DNA from: Spirosoma arboris
GTDB lineage: Bacteria; Bacteroidota; Bacteroidia; Cytophagales; Spirosomataceae
NCBI RefSeq assembly: GCF_009754945.1
Contig: NZ_WPIN01000010.1
Location: 124,001-188,000 of the forward strand
Direction of reading: 5' to 3'
DNA length: 64,000 nt
Part shown: one piece after another, positions 1 through 7,749 of the stretch
Numbering within the stretch: the stretch's first letter is position 1
Layout: each line of letters begins with the position of its first letter
Made by a program: the position numbers and the translations under genes
The notes under the pieces: model-generated
Databases searched by the model: none
Told to the model about the DNA's origin: nothing
Seen by the model: the letters and a program-made list of their open reading frames with translations, nothing else

Positions 1-822
1 TGGCAGTTCGCCCCATCTGAACGTGGTACGCGAATTAATCAGCGCTTAACAGTTATGCAACAGGCCACGCCCGATAGCCTGCGCGCTTTGCAAAATGACA
101 ACTTCAACCTTCAGGCGGCCAATGCATTGCCAGTCCTTCTACCTTATATGGAGGAGAAGTCATTATCGGCTGAGCAGAAAAAGGCATTTGACGTCATTAA
201 GAAATGGCGTTACAACAATGACATTGCCGAAATAGGGCCAACCCTTTTTACTGAATGGATGCGTCAATATCTGGACGGCGTTTGGAAAGATGACTTTCCA
301 AGCAACGACACAACGACGCTACGTTACCCAAGTTTCGATCGGACGCTGCATATGGCGGAGAAAGAACCAACGGCTCACTGGTTTGACGACATAACGACTT
401 CTCCCAAAGAGACTATTGGTAGCGTACTAACACAAAGCTTTCGGGGCGCTGTGGATTCGCTAACTCGGCAGCACGGTGCCATGGGTACGGCCTGGCAATG
501 GGGTCCGCATAAAGCGACACGAATTACTCACTTAGCCCGTCTGGATGCGCTTAGTGCGCTGAATGTACAAATCGGTGGTGGACGAAGCGTAGTCAATGCA
601 ACTAGCGAGCGACACGGCCCATCCTGGCGAATGGTCGTAGCCTTAGGACCAACGCCTAAAGCCTATGGTGTGTATCCGGGTGGACAGTCTGGAAATCCAG
701 GTAGCCCCAATTATCTGAATATGCTCGAAACCTGGCGCACGGGCCAGCTTAATGAGTTGTTGTTTCTGCAGACAGCTCAGGATAAAAATTCGAGGATAAA
801 ACGGAAAATGACGTTAAAGTAA
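1..822 (+). CDS. Penicillin acylase family protein, C-terminal part (5' end outside window)
   Basis: The frame is open from base 1, so only the C-terminal 273 residues are present and an internal ATG at 55 is not the start. Family signatures of the beta-subunit end are visible: a TAWQWG segment, a GGGRSVVNA segment, RHGPSWRMVV, and GGQSGNPGSPNY near the end. Members are Ntn hydrolases, usually periplasmic, that cleave amide bonds such as those of acylated beta-lactams or acyl-homoserine lactones. The catalytic Ser and signal peptide would lie upstream of the window, so the substrate cannot be judged. A short GC hairpin at 861-876 follows the stop and may end transcription, although it lacks a T run. 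Confidence 0.9.
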   Translation, partial: WQFAPSERGTRINQRLTVMQQATPDSLRALQNDNFNLQAANALPVLLPYMEEKSLSAEQKKAFDVIKKWRYNNDIAEIGPTLFTEWMRQYLDGVWKDDFPSNDTTTLRYPSFDRTLHMAEKEPTAHWFDDITTSPKETIGSVLTQSFRGAVDSLTRQHGAMGTAWQWGPHKATRITHLARLDALSALNVQIGGGRSVVNATSERHGPSWRMVVALGPTPKAYGVYPGGQSGNPGSPNYLNMLETWRTGQLNELLFLQTAQDKNSRIKRKMTLK

Positions 823-884
823 CGTGGCCGGAAAGTCGCGATGTCCATTCAATTTAAAAAGCGGCTTTCCAGCCGCACTACACG

Positions 885-1247
885 ATGATTCAAATTATTC
901 TCATAGCCGTTTTAAGTCTATTGGCTCAATTTGTACTTCCCTGGTGGAGTTTGGCCATTATTGCGTTTCTGGTTTGTTTCTGGCGTAGTTCAAGCGCAGG
1001 CCAGTCGTTTTTTGCTGGCTTTTATGGGGTAGCGCTGGTGTGGCTAGCGTATGCCATTCTCCTCCATTCGCGTACCGATGGCGTTTTTACGGGACGAATG
1101 AGCGAATTGCTCTTTAAAACAAATAGCGCTATTCTTCCCGGACTTGTGACTGCAATAGTTGGCGGGTTGGTTGGTGGGTTAGCCGGGCTGTCGGGTTACT
1201 TTGTTAAAGGGGCTATCGGAAATGAAATCGCAAATCGTATCTCGTAA
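885..1247 (+). CDS. Small hydrophobic membrane protein, unknown function
   Basis: A 120-residue protein with three or four membrane segments (about residues 3-30, 42-62 and 80-110; the last is Gly-rich, with a GGLVGGLAGLSGYF stretch). No catalytic motif is visible. It lies between the acylase and the OmpH gene on the same strand. The type (short, very hydrophobic, Gly-rich last segment) is common as an uncharacterised protein in Bacteroidota. The start ATG at 885 follows the GC hairpin of the preceding gene. I do not recognise a function. Confidence 0.75.
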   Translation: MIQIILIAVLSLLAQFVLPWWSLAIIAFLVCFWRSSSAGQSFFAGFYGVALVWLAYAILLHSRTDGVFTGRMSELLFKTNSAILPGLVTAIVGGLVGGLAGLSGYFVKGAIGNEIANRIS

Positions 1248-1261
1248 ATCGTAAATCCCTC

Positions 1262-1269
1262 TACCTTTG
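1262..1269 (+). promoter_or_regulatory. Bacteroidota -7 promoter element (TAnnTTTG)
   Basis: TACCTTTG matches the TAnnTTTG consensus used by the primary sigma factor of Bacteroidota. It stands 35 bp upstream of the GTG start of the OmpH-like gene, in the short gap after the membrane protein gene. No clear -33 box was picked out. Confidence 0.55.
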
Positions 1270-1303
1270 TAGAATAAACTGATAACTAACTGATTCATTT
1301 CCT

Positions 1304-1903
1304 GTGAAGAATGCCTCGTTGATTCTAAACGTCATCCTGACGATTGCCGTAGCTGTACTGTACTACCTGCATTTTAAAGGCGCTCAGCCTGAATCGGCGG
1401 CTCCCGCCATAACAACACCTGCCGCAGCTAAAGGCAAATCCATTGTATATGTGAACGTTGATTCACTCCTAACGAAATACGAATATTTTAAAGATACTCA
1501 GAAAGTTCTTGAGAGTAAGCGTTTCCAATTGGAAACAGACCTTGCTGGTAAAGGCCGGAATCTGCAGAACAAAGTAACGTTTTTCCAACAACGGGCTGCT
1601 ACGATGACTCAAGAGCAAGGCCGTGCTACAGAAGCTGCTCTTCAAAAAGAACAGCAAGACATCCTGGCTTATCGTGAGCGTGCTGCCCAAAGCCTGGCTG
1701 CCGAAGAACAAGCTAAAAACAAGCAACTGTACGACCAGATTTACGATTATCTGAAAAAAATAAACGGACAGAACAAATACGAGTTTGTTCTGGGCTATAC
1801 CAAAGGTGGCGGTATCCTGTTTGCTGATCCATCTGTTGATCAAACGAAAGCGATTCTGGATGGCCTGAATAAAGAGTATACGGCTAAACAAACGAAGAAA
1901 TAG
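1304..1903 (+). CDS. OmpH/Skp-family periplasmic protein
   Basis: A 199-residue protein with a GTG start, chosen because the frame opens with a signal-anchor-like segment (KNASLILNVILTIAVAVLYYLHF) and no in-frame ATG lies nearby. Residues about 45-195 match the OmpH/Skp pattern: a VYVNVDSLLTKYEYFKDTQKVLESK opening, a long Gln/Lys/Ala-rich coiled coil (about 70-145), and a C-terminal YDYLKKINGQNKYEFVLGY strand followed by GGGILFADPSVDQT. Known members are trimeric periplasmic chaperones for outer-membrane proteins. The uncleaved-looking N terminus suggests it may stay membrane-anchored. A strong terminator follows. Confidence 0.85.
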   Translation: MKNASLILNVILTIAVAVLYYLHFKGAQPESAAPAITTPAAAKGKSIVYVNVDSLLTKYEYFKDTQKVLESKRFQLETDLAGKGRNLQNKVTFFQQRAATMTQEQGRATEAALQKEQQDILAYRERAAQSLAAEEQAKNKQLYDQIYDYLKKINGQNKYEFVLGYTKGGGILFADPSVDQTKAILDGLNKEYTAKQTKK

Positions 1904-1936
1904 CCTTCAAGCTTCTAAAGAAGCTGTGAACAACTG

Positions 1937-1985
1937 AAACCCGGCTTGCTGAACAGCAGTGTTCAATGAGCCGGGTTTGTTTTTA
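1937..1985 (+). terminator. Rho-independent terminator after OmpH-like gene
   Basis: Perfect 10-bp arms (AAACCCGGCT at 1937-1946, AGCCGGGTTT at 1969-1978) enclose a second perfect stem (TGAACA/TGTTCA). A GTTTTTAC stretch follows. Confidence 0.85.
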
Positions 1986-2056
1986 CATCATATTGCAAAT
2001 TTCTTTTCTTGACATAAACCTCCTGAGAGTTTCCGGTGTTCTTGCACTTACCCGGT

Positions 2057-2064
2057 TACCTTTG
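2057..2064 (+). promoter_or_regulatory. Bacteroidota -7 promoter element upstream of smpB
   Basis: TACCTTTG fits TAnnTTTG and lies 100 bp upstream of the chosen smpB start, downstream of the previous terminator. Confidence 0.5.
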
Positions 2065-2163
2065 TGACCCAGATTAACCTAATTTGGCGTATTGCGTTCT
2101 AGTGTCAACCCACCTGACAATCAAGTTGCAATACATCATATATCCTACATCCTATATCAATAT

Positions 2164-2625
2164 ATGGCTTCTGCTTCTATTGTTAAACAAGTTGATATTC
2201 GGAATCGAAGAGCCTCGTTTGAGTATGCGTTTCTGGACAATTATACGGCTGGTATTGTTCTCACTGGTACTGAAATTAAATCGGTTCGGCAGGGAAAAGT
2301 GAATTTACAGGATGCTTACTGCCTGATTCATAATGACGAAATGTACATTCGGCAAATGAGCATTGCCGTTTATACTGAGGGTACCCATTACAATCATGAA
2401 CCTCTCCGTGATCGGAAACTTCTACTCACCAAACGAGAGATCAAGCGTCTTACTGAAAAACTGAAAGATCAGGGACTCACTATTGTGCCCATCCGGCTTT
2501 TTACAAACGAACGGGGCTTTGCTAAAGTCGAGATTGCGCTGGCAAAAGGTAAAAAACTCTACGATAAACGGGATAGCATTAAAGAGCGCGAGGTTGAGCG
2601 GGATATGCAGCGGGAACGGTATTAA
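2164..2625 (+). CDS. smpB: SsrA-binding protein SmpB
   Basis: A 153-residue protein that binds tmRNA and delivers it to stalled ribosomes in trans-translation. The family core is clear: RRASFEYAFLDNYTAGIVLTGTEIKS, then VNLQDAYC, then the NHEPLRDRKLLL motif, then the basic C-terminal tail (KGKKLYDKRDSIKEREVERDM) that enters the mRNA channel. The length is normal. The start at 2164 was preferred over an upstream in-frame GTG-type extension, because SmpB proteins begin a few residues before the VxxNRxA(S/R)xEY motif and the extra 24 residues look like untranslated leader. A long palindrome begins at the stop codon. Confidence 0.95.
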   Translation: MASASIVKQVDIRNRRASFEYAFLDNYTAGIVLTGTEIKSVRQGKVNLQDAYCLIHNDEMYIRQMSIAVYTEGTHYNHEPLRDRKLLLTKREIKRLTEKLKDQGLTIVPIRLFTNERGFAKVEIALAKGKKLYDKRDSIKEREVERDMQRERY

Positions 2626-2725
2626 GTAGTAGGTGCAGTAAGTAAAGAAGGTGGGGTGAATGAACGTATCAACAACTGTTTTCACTCACTCCACCCTCTT
2701 TACCTACTGCATCTACTACACTTAA
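2622..2725. repeat. Long imperfect palindrome between smpB and HNH gene
   Basis: Arms at 2622-2659 and 2686-2725 are nearly self-complementary over about 38 bp, with a 26-nt loop. The first arm begins on the smpB stop codon. Several mismatches would be G-U pairs in RNA. There is no strong T run, so it could be a bidirectional terminator, an mRNA 3' stabiliser or a REP-like unit. It resembles in design, and in the GGTGCAGTA submotif, the palindrome at 3349-3424. Confidence 0.7.
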
Positions 2726-2815
2726 TCTACCAACAACGACTAAATTTTCTGGAACTATTGCCGTTATGTGGATAACTCTGTAACTTGCTACCGTACAGAG
2801 GCATCTAAACGCGAT

Positions 2816-3331
2816 ATGGGTAGGAAAGTATTAGTCTTAAATCAAGATTACAGTGCGCTCAGCATTTGCTCCGTTCCCAAAGCATTCCTGCTGGTTTTTT
2901 TAGATAAAGCAGAACTCGTTGCCCAGTCCGAGCAGTTTATGCTCCGAACCGTTTCTGCCGAGTTCCCGATGCCGACGGTTATTAGGCTGCATCGGTACGT
3001 GAATCTGCCTTACAAAGGCGTAATGCTCACTCGGCAAAACATCTTCAAGCGCGACGGTCACCATTGTCAGTATTGTGGCACCACCGAAGACCTGACACTT
3101 GACCATGTGTTGCCGAAATCGCGGGGAGGTAAAACCAGTTGGGACAATCTGGCCACCGCCTGCAAACGCTGCAACTCGCGCAAAGGTGACTTTACGCCCG
3201 AAGAAGCTAATCTAAAACTTCGCCAAAAGCCGTTTAAACCCACGTTCCTCGTTTTTCTGCGTGAGTTTTCTGGCTCAATAGAGCAAAGCTGGATGCCATT
3301 TTTAGCGAAGAAAGAAAGGGCATTTCGATAG
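2816..3331 (+). CDS. HNH endonuclease
   Basis: A 171-residue protein. The HNH fold is seen near residues 80-135: CQYCG as the first zinc pair, LTLDHVLPKSRGG with the catalytic His, SWDNL, then CKRCNSRKG as the second pair with the N and K positions. The N-terminal KVLVLNQDYSALSICS block is typical of a widespread Bacteroidota family of stand-alone HNH proteins whose cellular role is not established. The start at 2816 (MGRKVLVLNQDY) fits family starts; an in-frame GTG at 2768 would add 16 unlikely residues. Palindromes frame the gene on both sides. Confidence 0.85.
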   Translation: MGRKVLVLNQDYSALSICSVPKAFLLVFLDKAELVAQSEQFMLRTVSAEFPMPTVIRLHRYVNLPYKGVMLTRQNIFKRDGHHCQYCGTTEDLTLDHVLPKSRGGKTSWDNLATACKRCNSRKGDFTPEEANLKLRQKPFKPTFLVFLREFSGSIEQSWMPFLAKKERAFR

Positions 3332-3348
3332 GAATTTTAGTTGAAAAG

Positions 3349-3424
3349 AAAAAGTGGAGTGGGTGTAGTATGTGGAGTAGTCTTAATAAACTCACTCCAC
3401 GTACTGCACCCACTCCACTTTTTT
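3349..3424. repeat. Long palindrome / terminator after HNH gene
   Basis: Arms of about 33 nt (3349-3382 and 3389-3424) pair almost throughout, with two positions that would be G-U pairs. The second arm ends in a T6 run, so on the plus strand it can act as an intrinsic terminator for the HNH gene before the rpsA promoter. Confidence 0.75.
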
Positions 3425-3488
3425 ACTCTTTCTGCCTTAAACACAAAGACTTTTGACGATTCCGAAACTTTTTTCGGAAAGCAATTGC

Positions 3489-3496
3489 TATCTTTG
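3489..3496 (+). promoter_or_regulatory. Bacteroidota -7 promoter element upstream of rpsA
   Basis: TATCTTTG matches TAnnTTTG. A T-rich stretch (TTTTTTCGG) about 20 bp upstream is a possible -33 region. The leader to the rpsA start is about 95 nt. Confidence 0.6.
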
Positions 3497-3590
3497 CAGT
3501 CCTTTTTTGAGGGCAAAAATTTATAACTAAAAGTCAGTTCGCCATTGACCCACGAACTGATGTACCGAGCGGGTCAGGGAAACATTTTTT

Positions 3591-5378
3591 ATGAGCAAAA
3601 CGCAGCAACGCGAACTGCCGGCATTTGATTGGGACCGGGCAGACAACAAAGGGTTTGGTAGTGGTTATTCGGTTGAAGAACATAACCGGATGTTGGAATT
3701 GTACGACAACACCCTGTCGGAAGTTAAAGAGAAAGAAGTAGTAATGGGAACCGTCGTTGGGATAACGGATCGGGAAGTATTACTCAACATCGGATTCAAG
3801 TCGGACGGCTTGGTACCAGCTTCTGAATTCCGGGATATGCCGGATCTGAAGATGGGTGATGAAATTGAAGTTTACGTAGAAAATCAGGAAGACCCGAACG
3901 GCCAACTGGTTCTTTCGCGCAAGAAAGCGAAAGTGATCACAGCATGGCAGAAAATCCAGCGCGCACTTGATGAAGACCTCGTTATTGATGGCTTTGTAAA
4001 ACGCCGGACGAAAGGTGGTCTGATTGTTGATATTTTCAGCATTGAAGCATTCTTGCCAGGATCGCAAATCGACGTTAAGCCGATTCGTGATTTCGACATC
4101 TTTGTCGGTAAGAAAATGGAGGTTAAAGTCGTTAAGATCAACTATGCAAACGACAACGTAGTCGTTTCGCACAAAGTCCTGATCGAGAAAGACCTCGAAG
4201 CACAACGCGCTCAAATCCTGAACAACCTCGAAAAAGGTCAGGTATTGGAAGGCGTTATCAAAAATATGACCAACTTCGGTGTGTTCATCGATCTTGGTGG
4301 TGTCGATGGTCTGCTGCACATCACGGATATTTCGTGGGGCCGCATCAGTCACCCATCCGAAGTTCTGCACCTCGACCAGAAGGTCAATGTGGTTGTTCTG
4401 GACTTCGACGAAGATAAAAAACGTATCTCTCTGGGCATGAAGCAACTCCAGGCTCATCCTTGGGATGCTCTGGCTGAGGACATTCAGGTTGGTTCGAAAG
4501 TGAAAGGCAAAATCGTAAACGTAGCCGATTACGGTGCTTTCCTCGAAATTCAACCAGGTGTAGAAGGCTTGATCCACGTTTCAGAAATGTCGTGGTCGCA
4601 GCATCTGCGTAACCCACAGGAATTCCTGAAAGTTGGTGATGAAGTAGAGGCACAAGTGCTGACACTTGATCGTAACGATCGTAAAATGTCGTTAGGTATC
4701 AAACAACTGACCGAAGATCCTTGGACTCGCCCTGAACTGCGTACGAAATATGCAGTTGGCACCAAGCACAAAGGTCTGGTTCGTAACCTAACCAACTTCG
4801 GTCTGTTCCTTGAACTGGAAGAAGGTATCGATGGTCTGGTACACGTATCTGACTTATCTTGGACCAAGAAAATCAAACATCCTTCTGATTTCATCAAAGT
4901 TGGTGACGAACTCGAAGTTGTAGTTCTGGAGCTTGACGTAGACAATCGTCGTCTGGCGCTAGGTCACAAACAACTCGAAGAGAACCCATGGGATACGTTT
5001 GAAACTGTTTTCGCTGTTGGTACCGTACACCGTTGCACAATCCTGAGCAAAAACGACAAGATGGCTACACTCGAACTGCCTTATGGCATCGAAGGCTTCT
5101 CGTCGCTTAAGAACTTGGGCAAAGAAGACGGTACGTTTGCCGAAGTTGGCGAAACGCTTGATTTCAAAGTAACAGAGTTCTCGAAAGAAGAGAAACGCAT
5201 TATGCTCTCGCACACGAAAACGTGGCAGGAGAAAAATGAGCCAGTTAAAGAGCAGAAGGCCCCTAAAGTCGCTGCTGCAAAAACTGCTTCGGCGCCAGCT
5301 CAGGCTGAACGTGGTGCTACCTTGGGCGACCTTGATGCATTGGCTGCTTTGAAGGAGCAAATGGAAGGTCGCAACTAA
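3591..5378 (+). CDS. rpsA: 30S ribosomal protein S1
   Basis: A 595-residue protein with six S1 (OB-fold) repeats, at about residues 45-110, 130-200, 215-285, 300-370, 385-455 and 470-540. Repeats 3-5 carry the standard GxFxxL...GL(I/V)HxSDxSW pattern, such as GVFIDLGGVDGLLHITDISW. The first two and the last are divergent, as usual. S1 binds mRNA on the small subunit and helps initiation, which matters in Bacteroidota because their Shine-Dalgarno use is weak. The C-terminal tail is Ala/Lys-rich and low in complexity. A TAnnTTTG promoter precedes the gene and a terminator follows. Confidence 0.96.
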   Translation: MSKTQQRELPAFDWDRADNKGFGSGYSVEEHNRMLELYDNTLSEVKEKEVVMGTVVGITDREVLLNIGFKSDGLVPASEFRDMPDLKMGDEIEVYVENQEDPNGQLVLSRKKAKVITAWQKIQRALDEDLVIDGFVKRRTKGGLIVDIFSIEAFLPGSQIDVKPIRDFDIFVGKKMEVKVVKINYANDNVVVSHKVLIEKDLEAQRAQILNNLEKGQVLEGVIKNMTNFGVFIDLGGVDGLLHITDISWGRISHPSEVLHLDQKVNVVVLDFDEDKKRISLGMKQLQAHPWDALAEDIQVGSKVKGKIVNVADYGAFLEIQPGVEGLIHVSEMSWSQHLRNPQEFLKVGDEVEAQVLTLDRNDRKMSLGIKQLTEDPWTRPELRTKYAVGTKHKGLVRNLTNFGLFLELEEGIDGLVHVSDLSWTKKIKHPSDFIKVGDELEVVVLELDVDNRRLALGHKQLEENPWDTFETVFAVGTVHRCTILSKNDKMATLELPYGIEGFSSLKNLGKEDGTFAEVGETLDFKVTEFSKEEKRIMLSHTKTWQEKNEPVKEQKAPKVAAAKTASAPAQAERGATLGDLDALAALKEQMEGRN

Positions 5379-5393
5379 GCGGAGCTTTAAACG

Positions 5394-5434
5394 AAAAAAT
5401 GCCCTTGGACTTTTTAGTTTAGGGGCATTTTTTT
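5394..5434 (+). terminator. Rho-independent terminator after rpsA
   Basis: AAAAAATGCCCTT pairs with the downstream GGGGCATTTTTTT across a short loop. The hairpin ends in T7, and the A and T runs make it usable in both directions. Confidence 0.85.
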
Positions 5435-5467
5435 ATGATCGGCTTTTCTACATTAAAGATAAAATCG

Positions 5468-5475
5468 TATGTTTG
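5468..5475 (+). promoter_or_regulatory. Promoter element of tRNA-Cys
   Basis: TATGTTTG fits TAnnTTTG and lies 42 bp upstream of the mature tRNA 5' end. Confidence 0.55.
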
Positions 5476-5516
5476 CACTCCCGAATCGAGGACCTGTCCT
5501 AAATTCGGTCTTATAA

Positions 5517-5587
5517 GGTTCCGTGGCCGAGTGGCTAGGCAGTGGTCTGCAAAACCTCGTACAGCGGTTCGAATCCGCTCGGAACCT
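5517..5587 (+). tRNA. tRNA-Cys (anticodon GCA)
   Basis: A cloverleaf can be drawn. The acceptor arm GGTTCCG (5517-5523) pairs with CGGAACC (5580-5586), with discriminator T at 5587, as expected for Cys. The D stem is GCC/GGC. The anticodon loop CTGCAAA holds GCA at 5549-5551. The T arm AGCGG/CCGCT has loop TTCGAAT. CCA is not encoded. The second pair of the anticodon stem is T-T (5543 and 5557), an imperfection. The 3' half is the integration target of the island that starts here. Confidence 0.93.
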
Positions 5588-5593
5588 CACCCT
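5566..5593. other. attL: left attachment repeat in the tRNA-Cys 3' end
   Basis: This 28-bp stretch (T loop, acceptor 3' strand and the next bases) matches 60230-60257 at 25 of 28 positions. The last 18 bases, CGCTCGGAACCTCACCCT, are identical at 5576-5593 and 60240-60257. Similarity continues through the terminator hairpin that follows. An integrase gene begins 180 bp downstream, the usual layout for tRNA islands. Confidence 0.85.
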
Positions 5594-5601
5594 TCTTTAC
5601 C

Positions 5602-5658
5602 GGAGTTAACCAATTCGATAGCAAATGTGCTATAATTCAATTGGTTAACTCCTTTTTT
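5602..5658 (+). terminator. Terminator of tRNA-Cys, island-side copy
   Basis: GGAGTTAACCAATT (5602-5615) pairs perfectly with AATTGGTTAACTCC (5639-5652), with a smaller inner stem, and T6 follows. A diverged copy with the same fold lies at 60266-60319. Confidence 0.85.
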
Positions 5659-5700
5659 ATTTACAGTACTTTACACATCTATGTAATCTATTGTAAACAA

Positions 5701-5724
5701 ATTCCGTCACCTAATCCGTCACCT
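5701..5724. repeat. Tandem 12-bp repeats, possible integrase arm sites (left end)
   Basis: ATTCCGTCACCT and AATCCGTCACCT are tandem and differ by one base. The same tandem motif occurs at the right end (60155-60178), and a decayed pair follows at 60349-60374. The position between att and int in a tyrosine-recombinase element suggests arm-type binding sites; this is inference. Confidence 0.5.
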
Positions 5725-5769
5725 GCTTCTTTTTTATCGTAGTTTTGGTTTAAGCAGATCGCTACCACG

Positions 5770-7077
5770 ATGAAGACGATAACTGACAAGTCAATCAAGT
5801 TCCTTTTGAAAGATGCCGGGTCTGACCGGGCTACGTTGATCTATTTGGTTTATCGATACGAGAACAAGCGCTTTATTACCTCAACTGGCCAAATGATTGA
5901 GTCCTTTCTTTGGGATGCCGAACGACAGCGAGCGAAAACGGATGCCAGGCTTGTCAAGAACAAACGGGAACGCGAATCAAACGAAACGGTCAATGCTCAT
6001 CTGGAACGACAGCGCTCGGCGCTACTGAAAGTGCTACATTCGCTGCTGCTTGCCGAAATACAGCTCAGCAATGAGATTATAAAGCAACACTTAGATAGTG
6101 CGCTAGGGCGGCTTAAAAAGGCTTCGACCTTGCCAGGCAAGCCGATCACCTTCTTGGCCTATATCGATCAATTCGTTGAGGAGGCCCAATCCGGTAAGCG
6201 ACTTAATAGCAAGTCCCGCCGATACGCTCCGATTACGATTAAAAGTTTTGCCAAGTTAAAACGGATACTGGAGCGGTATAGTCGTGAAATGAATCAGAAG
6301 GTAGACTATCCTGATTTTACAATCGAGTATTATCATAAGTTAAAGTCATGGATGACTGACCTGGGCTTATCCTTAAACTACATTGGCGCTCTGCTAAAGG
6401 ACTTCAAACTACTTCTCAAGCAATCGCATAGTGAGGGATTGCATACCAATATGATCTTTCAACACCGGGATTTCAAACGAATGGTTGAGGAGGTTGATAA
6501 CGTATACCTATCGAATGACGAGCTGAATCACCTGTTCAATCTTGACCTAGCGAAAAACACCCGACTTGATCGAATACGAGATCTATTTCTGATTGGATGC
6601 TATACAGGCCTTCGGTTTTCTGATTTCTCTGAGTTGCGACCAGAGAATATTACCCATAACGGCCAAATACTGACGCGTAACACGATAAAAACCGGAGAAC
6701 GGGTTTCCATACCTCTAAATCCTAATGTACTGTCTATCCTCAAAAAATATGGTGGTATACCCCCTCGGACAATAACCAACCAGCGTATGAACAACTACCT
6801 GAAAGAGTTGAGTCAGTTTGCTGGATTCTCTGAACTCACGGAGGTCAGTCGAACTAAGGGGGGATTTAGGCAAACTAGGGCATTAGAAAAATGGGAATTG
6901 ATTACGACCCACACTGCCAGGCGGTCATTTGCTACCAATGCCTACCTGGCTGGCGTCCCTACTATCTCGATCATGAAAATTACCGGGCACAAGTCAGAGT
7001 CGATGTTTATGCGCTATATCAAGATTTCCTCCGAGCAAAACGCAATGCTGATGCTTGATCATGCCCACTTTCAGTAG
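5770..7077 (+). CDS. Tyrosine recombinase / integrase of the island
   Basis: A 435-residue phage-type integrase. The N-terminal third has an arm-binding-like domain (LIYLVYRYENKRFITSTGQ), then a SAM-like core-binding domain (about 125-225), then the catalytic domain (about 245-420). The active-site residues are all visible: Arg282 in TGLRFSDF, His381 and Arg384 in HTARR, His407 in TGHKSE, and Tyr416 in MRYIKI. It acts in the cytoplasm, cutting att sites and joining them through a 3'-phosphotyrosine. The gene lies 180 bp from the tRNA-Cys att repeat, so it is the likely integrase of this island. Upstream 12-bp repeats may be its arm sites. Confidence 0.93.
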   Translation: MKTITDKSIKFLLKDAGSDRATLIYLVYRYENKRFITSTGQMIESFLWDAERQRAKTDARLVKNKRERESNETVNAHLERQRSALLKVLHSLLLAEIQLSNEIIKQHLDSALGRLKKASTLPGKPITFLAYIDQFVEEAQSGKRLNSKSRRYAPITIKSFAKLKRILERYSREMNQKVDYPDFTIEYYHKLKSWMTDLGLSLNYIGALLKDFKLLLKQSHSEGLHTNMIFQHRDFKRMVEEVDNVYLSNDELNHLFNLDLAKNTRLDRIRDLFLIGCYTGLRFSDFSELRPENITHNGQILTRNTIKTGERVSIPLNPNVLSILKKYGGIPPRTITNQRMNNYLKELSQFAGFSELTEVSRTKGGFRQTRALEKWELITTHTARRSFATNAYLAGVPTISIMKITGHKSESMFMRYIKISSEQNAMLMLDHAHFQ

Positions 7078-7254
7078 TTAAAACGAAGCTTGATTTGTAA
7101 TTCGTTGTATTTCTTATTGCCCTTTATAGGCTTGTTTTAACGGTATCATACGAAAGTGATTAATTATCTGATGTTTTCTGTTTTTTTTATTTTTGTTTTT
7201 AAGCCTTATTTAACCTTACTTTACAACAAATAAAACAATCAACTATTTGTTGTT

Positions 7255-7572
7255 ATGGTAGGGACCCCACAAGTCGTCATCCACGTTACGCCGGAACAAT
7301 TCGAAAAGATCATTGAGGACCGGCTGGAAAATGCTTTTCAAAAACACTTATCGGCTAAAATCACAAAAGAACAGGATCCACTGGAGTTGGCCACGATCAA
7401 AAAAGTATGTAGTTTTTTACATATAACACGGCAGACGCTCCATAAAATGTCAAAAGATACGCCCGAGGGAGCTGCCATGCTTGTACCGCGCAAAGTGGGA
7501 AGACGCCTTCTTTATAAGTGGGAAGAAGTATTGGCCGTTGCCAAAGAGTACCGTCGATTCAAGGCCGCTTAG
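7255..7572 (+). CDS. Excisionase-like helix-turn-helix protein
   Basis: A 105-residue protein. Residues about 45-100 form a MerR/Xis-type winged helix: LATIKKVCSFLHITRQTLHKM, then a wing ending KVGRRLLYKWEEV. The N terminus (QVVIHVTPEQFEKIIEDRLENAFQKHL) is the short coiled segment common in excisionase-family proteins of Bacteroidota islands. It probably binds near an att site and controls excision direction, or regulates the replication genes that follow. The 177-bp gap before it is AT-rich and likely holds its promoter. Confidence 0.7.
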   Translation: MVGTPQVVIHVTPEQFEKIIEDRLENAFQKHLSAKITKEQDPLELATIKKVCSFLHITRQTLHKMSKDTPEGAAMLVPRKVGRRLLYKWEEVLAVAKEYRRFKAA

Positions 7573-7653
7573 GTTAAGCAGTAAACGTATACCCTTGTCC
7601 GGTATGCCTGGAGTACAATAGCCTAATTCCAATTGACGATAACCTCAGATGGC

Positions 7654-7749
7654 ATGAGCACGGTACTAAAATACATGAATACTTTCTGGATCTGGTTTGA
7701 TCCATGTGCGCTCGAACTTGTTCAAAAGAGAGGAGGTGAGTCCGTATGA
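7654..7749 (+). CDS. Possible 31-residue leader peptide coupled to the DUF3987 gene
   Basis: An open frame starts at ATG 7654 (MSTVLKYMNTFW...) and stops at TGA 7747-7749, overlapping the DUF3987 start as ATGA. A purine-rich AGAGGAGGTGAG lies inside it, just before that start. It may serve translational coupling only. It has no recognised homologue and could be chance. Confidence 0.3.
   Translation: MSTVLKYMNTFWIWFDPCALELVQKRGGESV

Noticed and set aside
3780..4577. 265-codon minus-strand ORF inside rpsA
   Set aside because: Antisense shadow of the conserved S1 frame, with no family signature.
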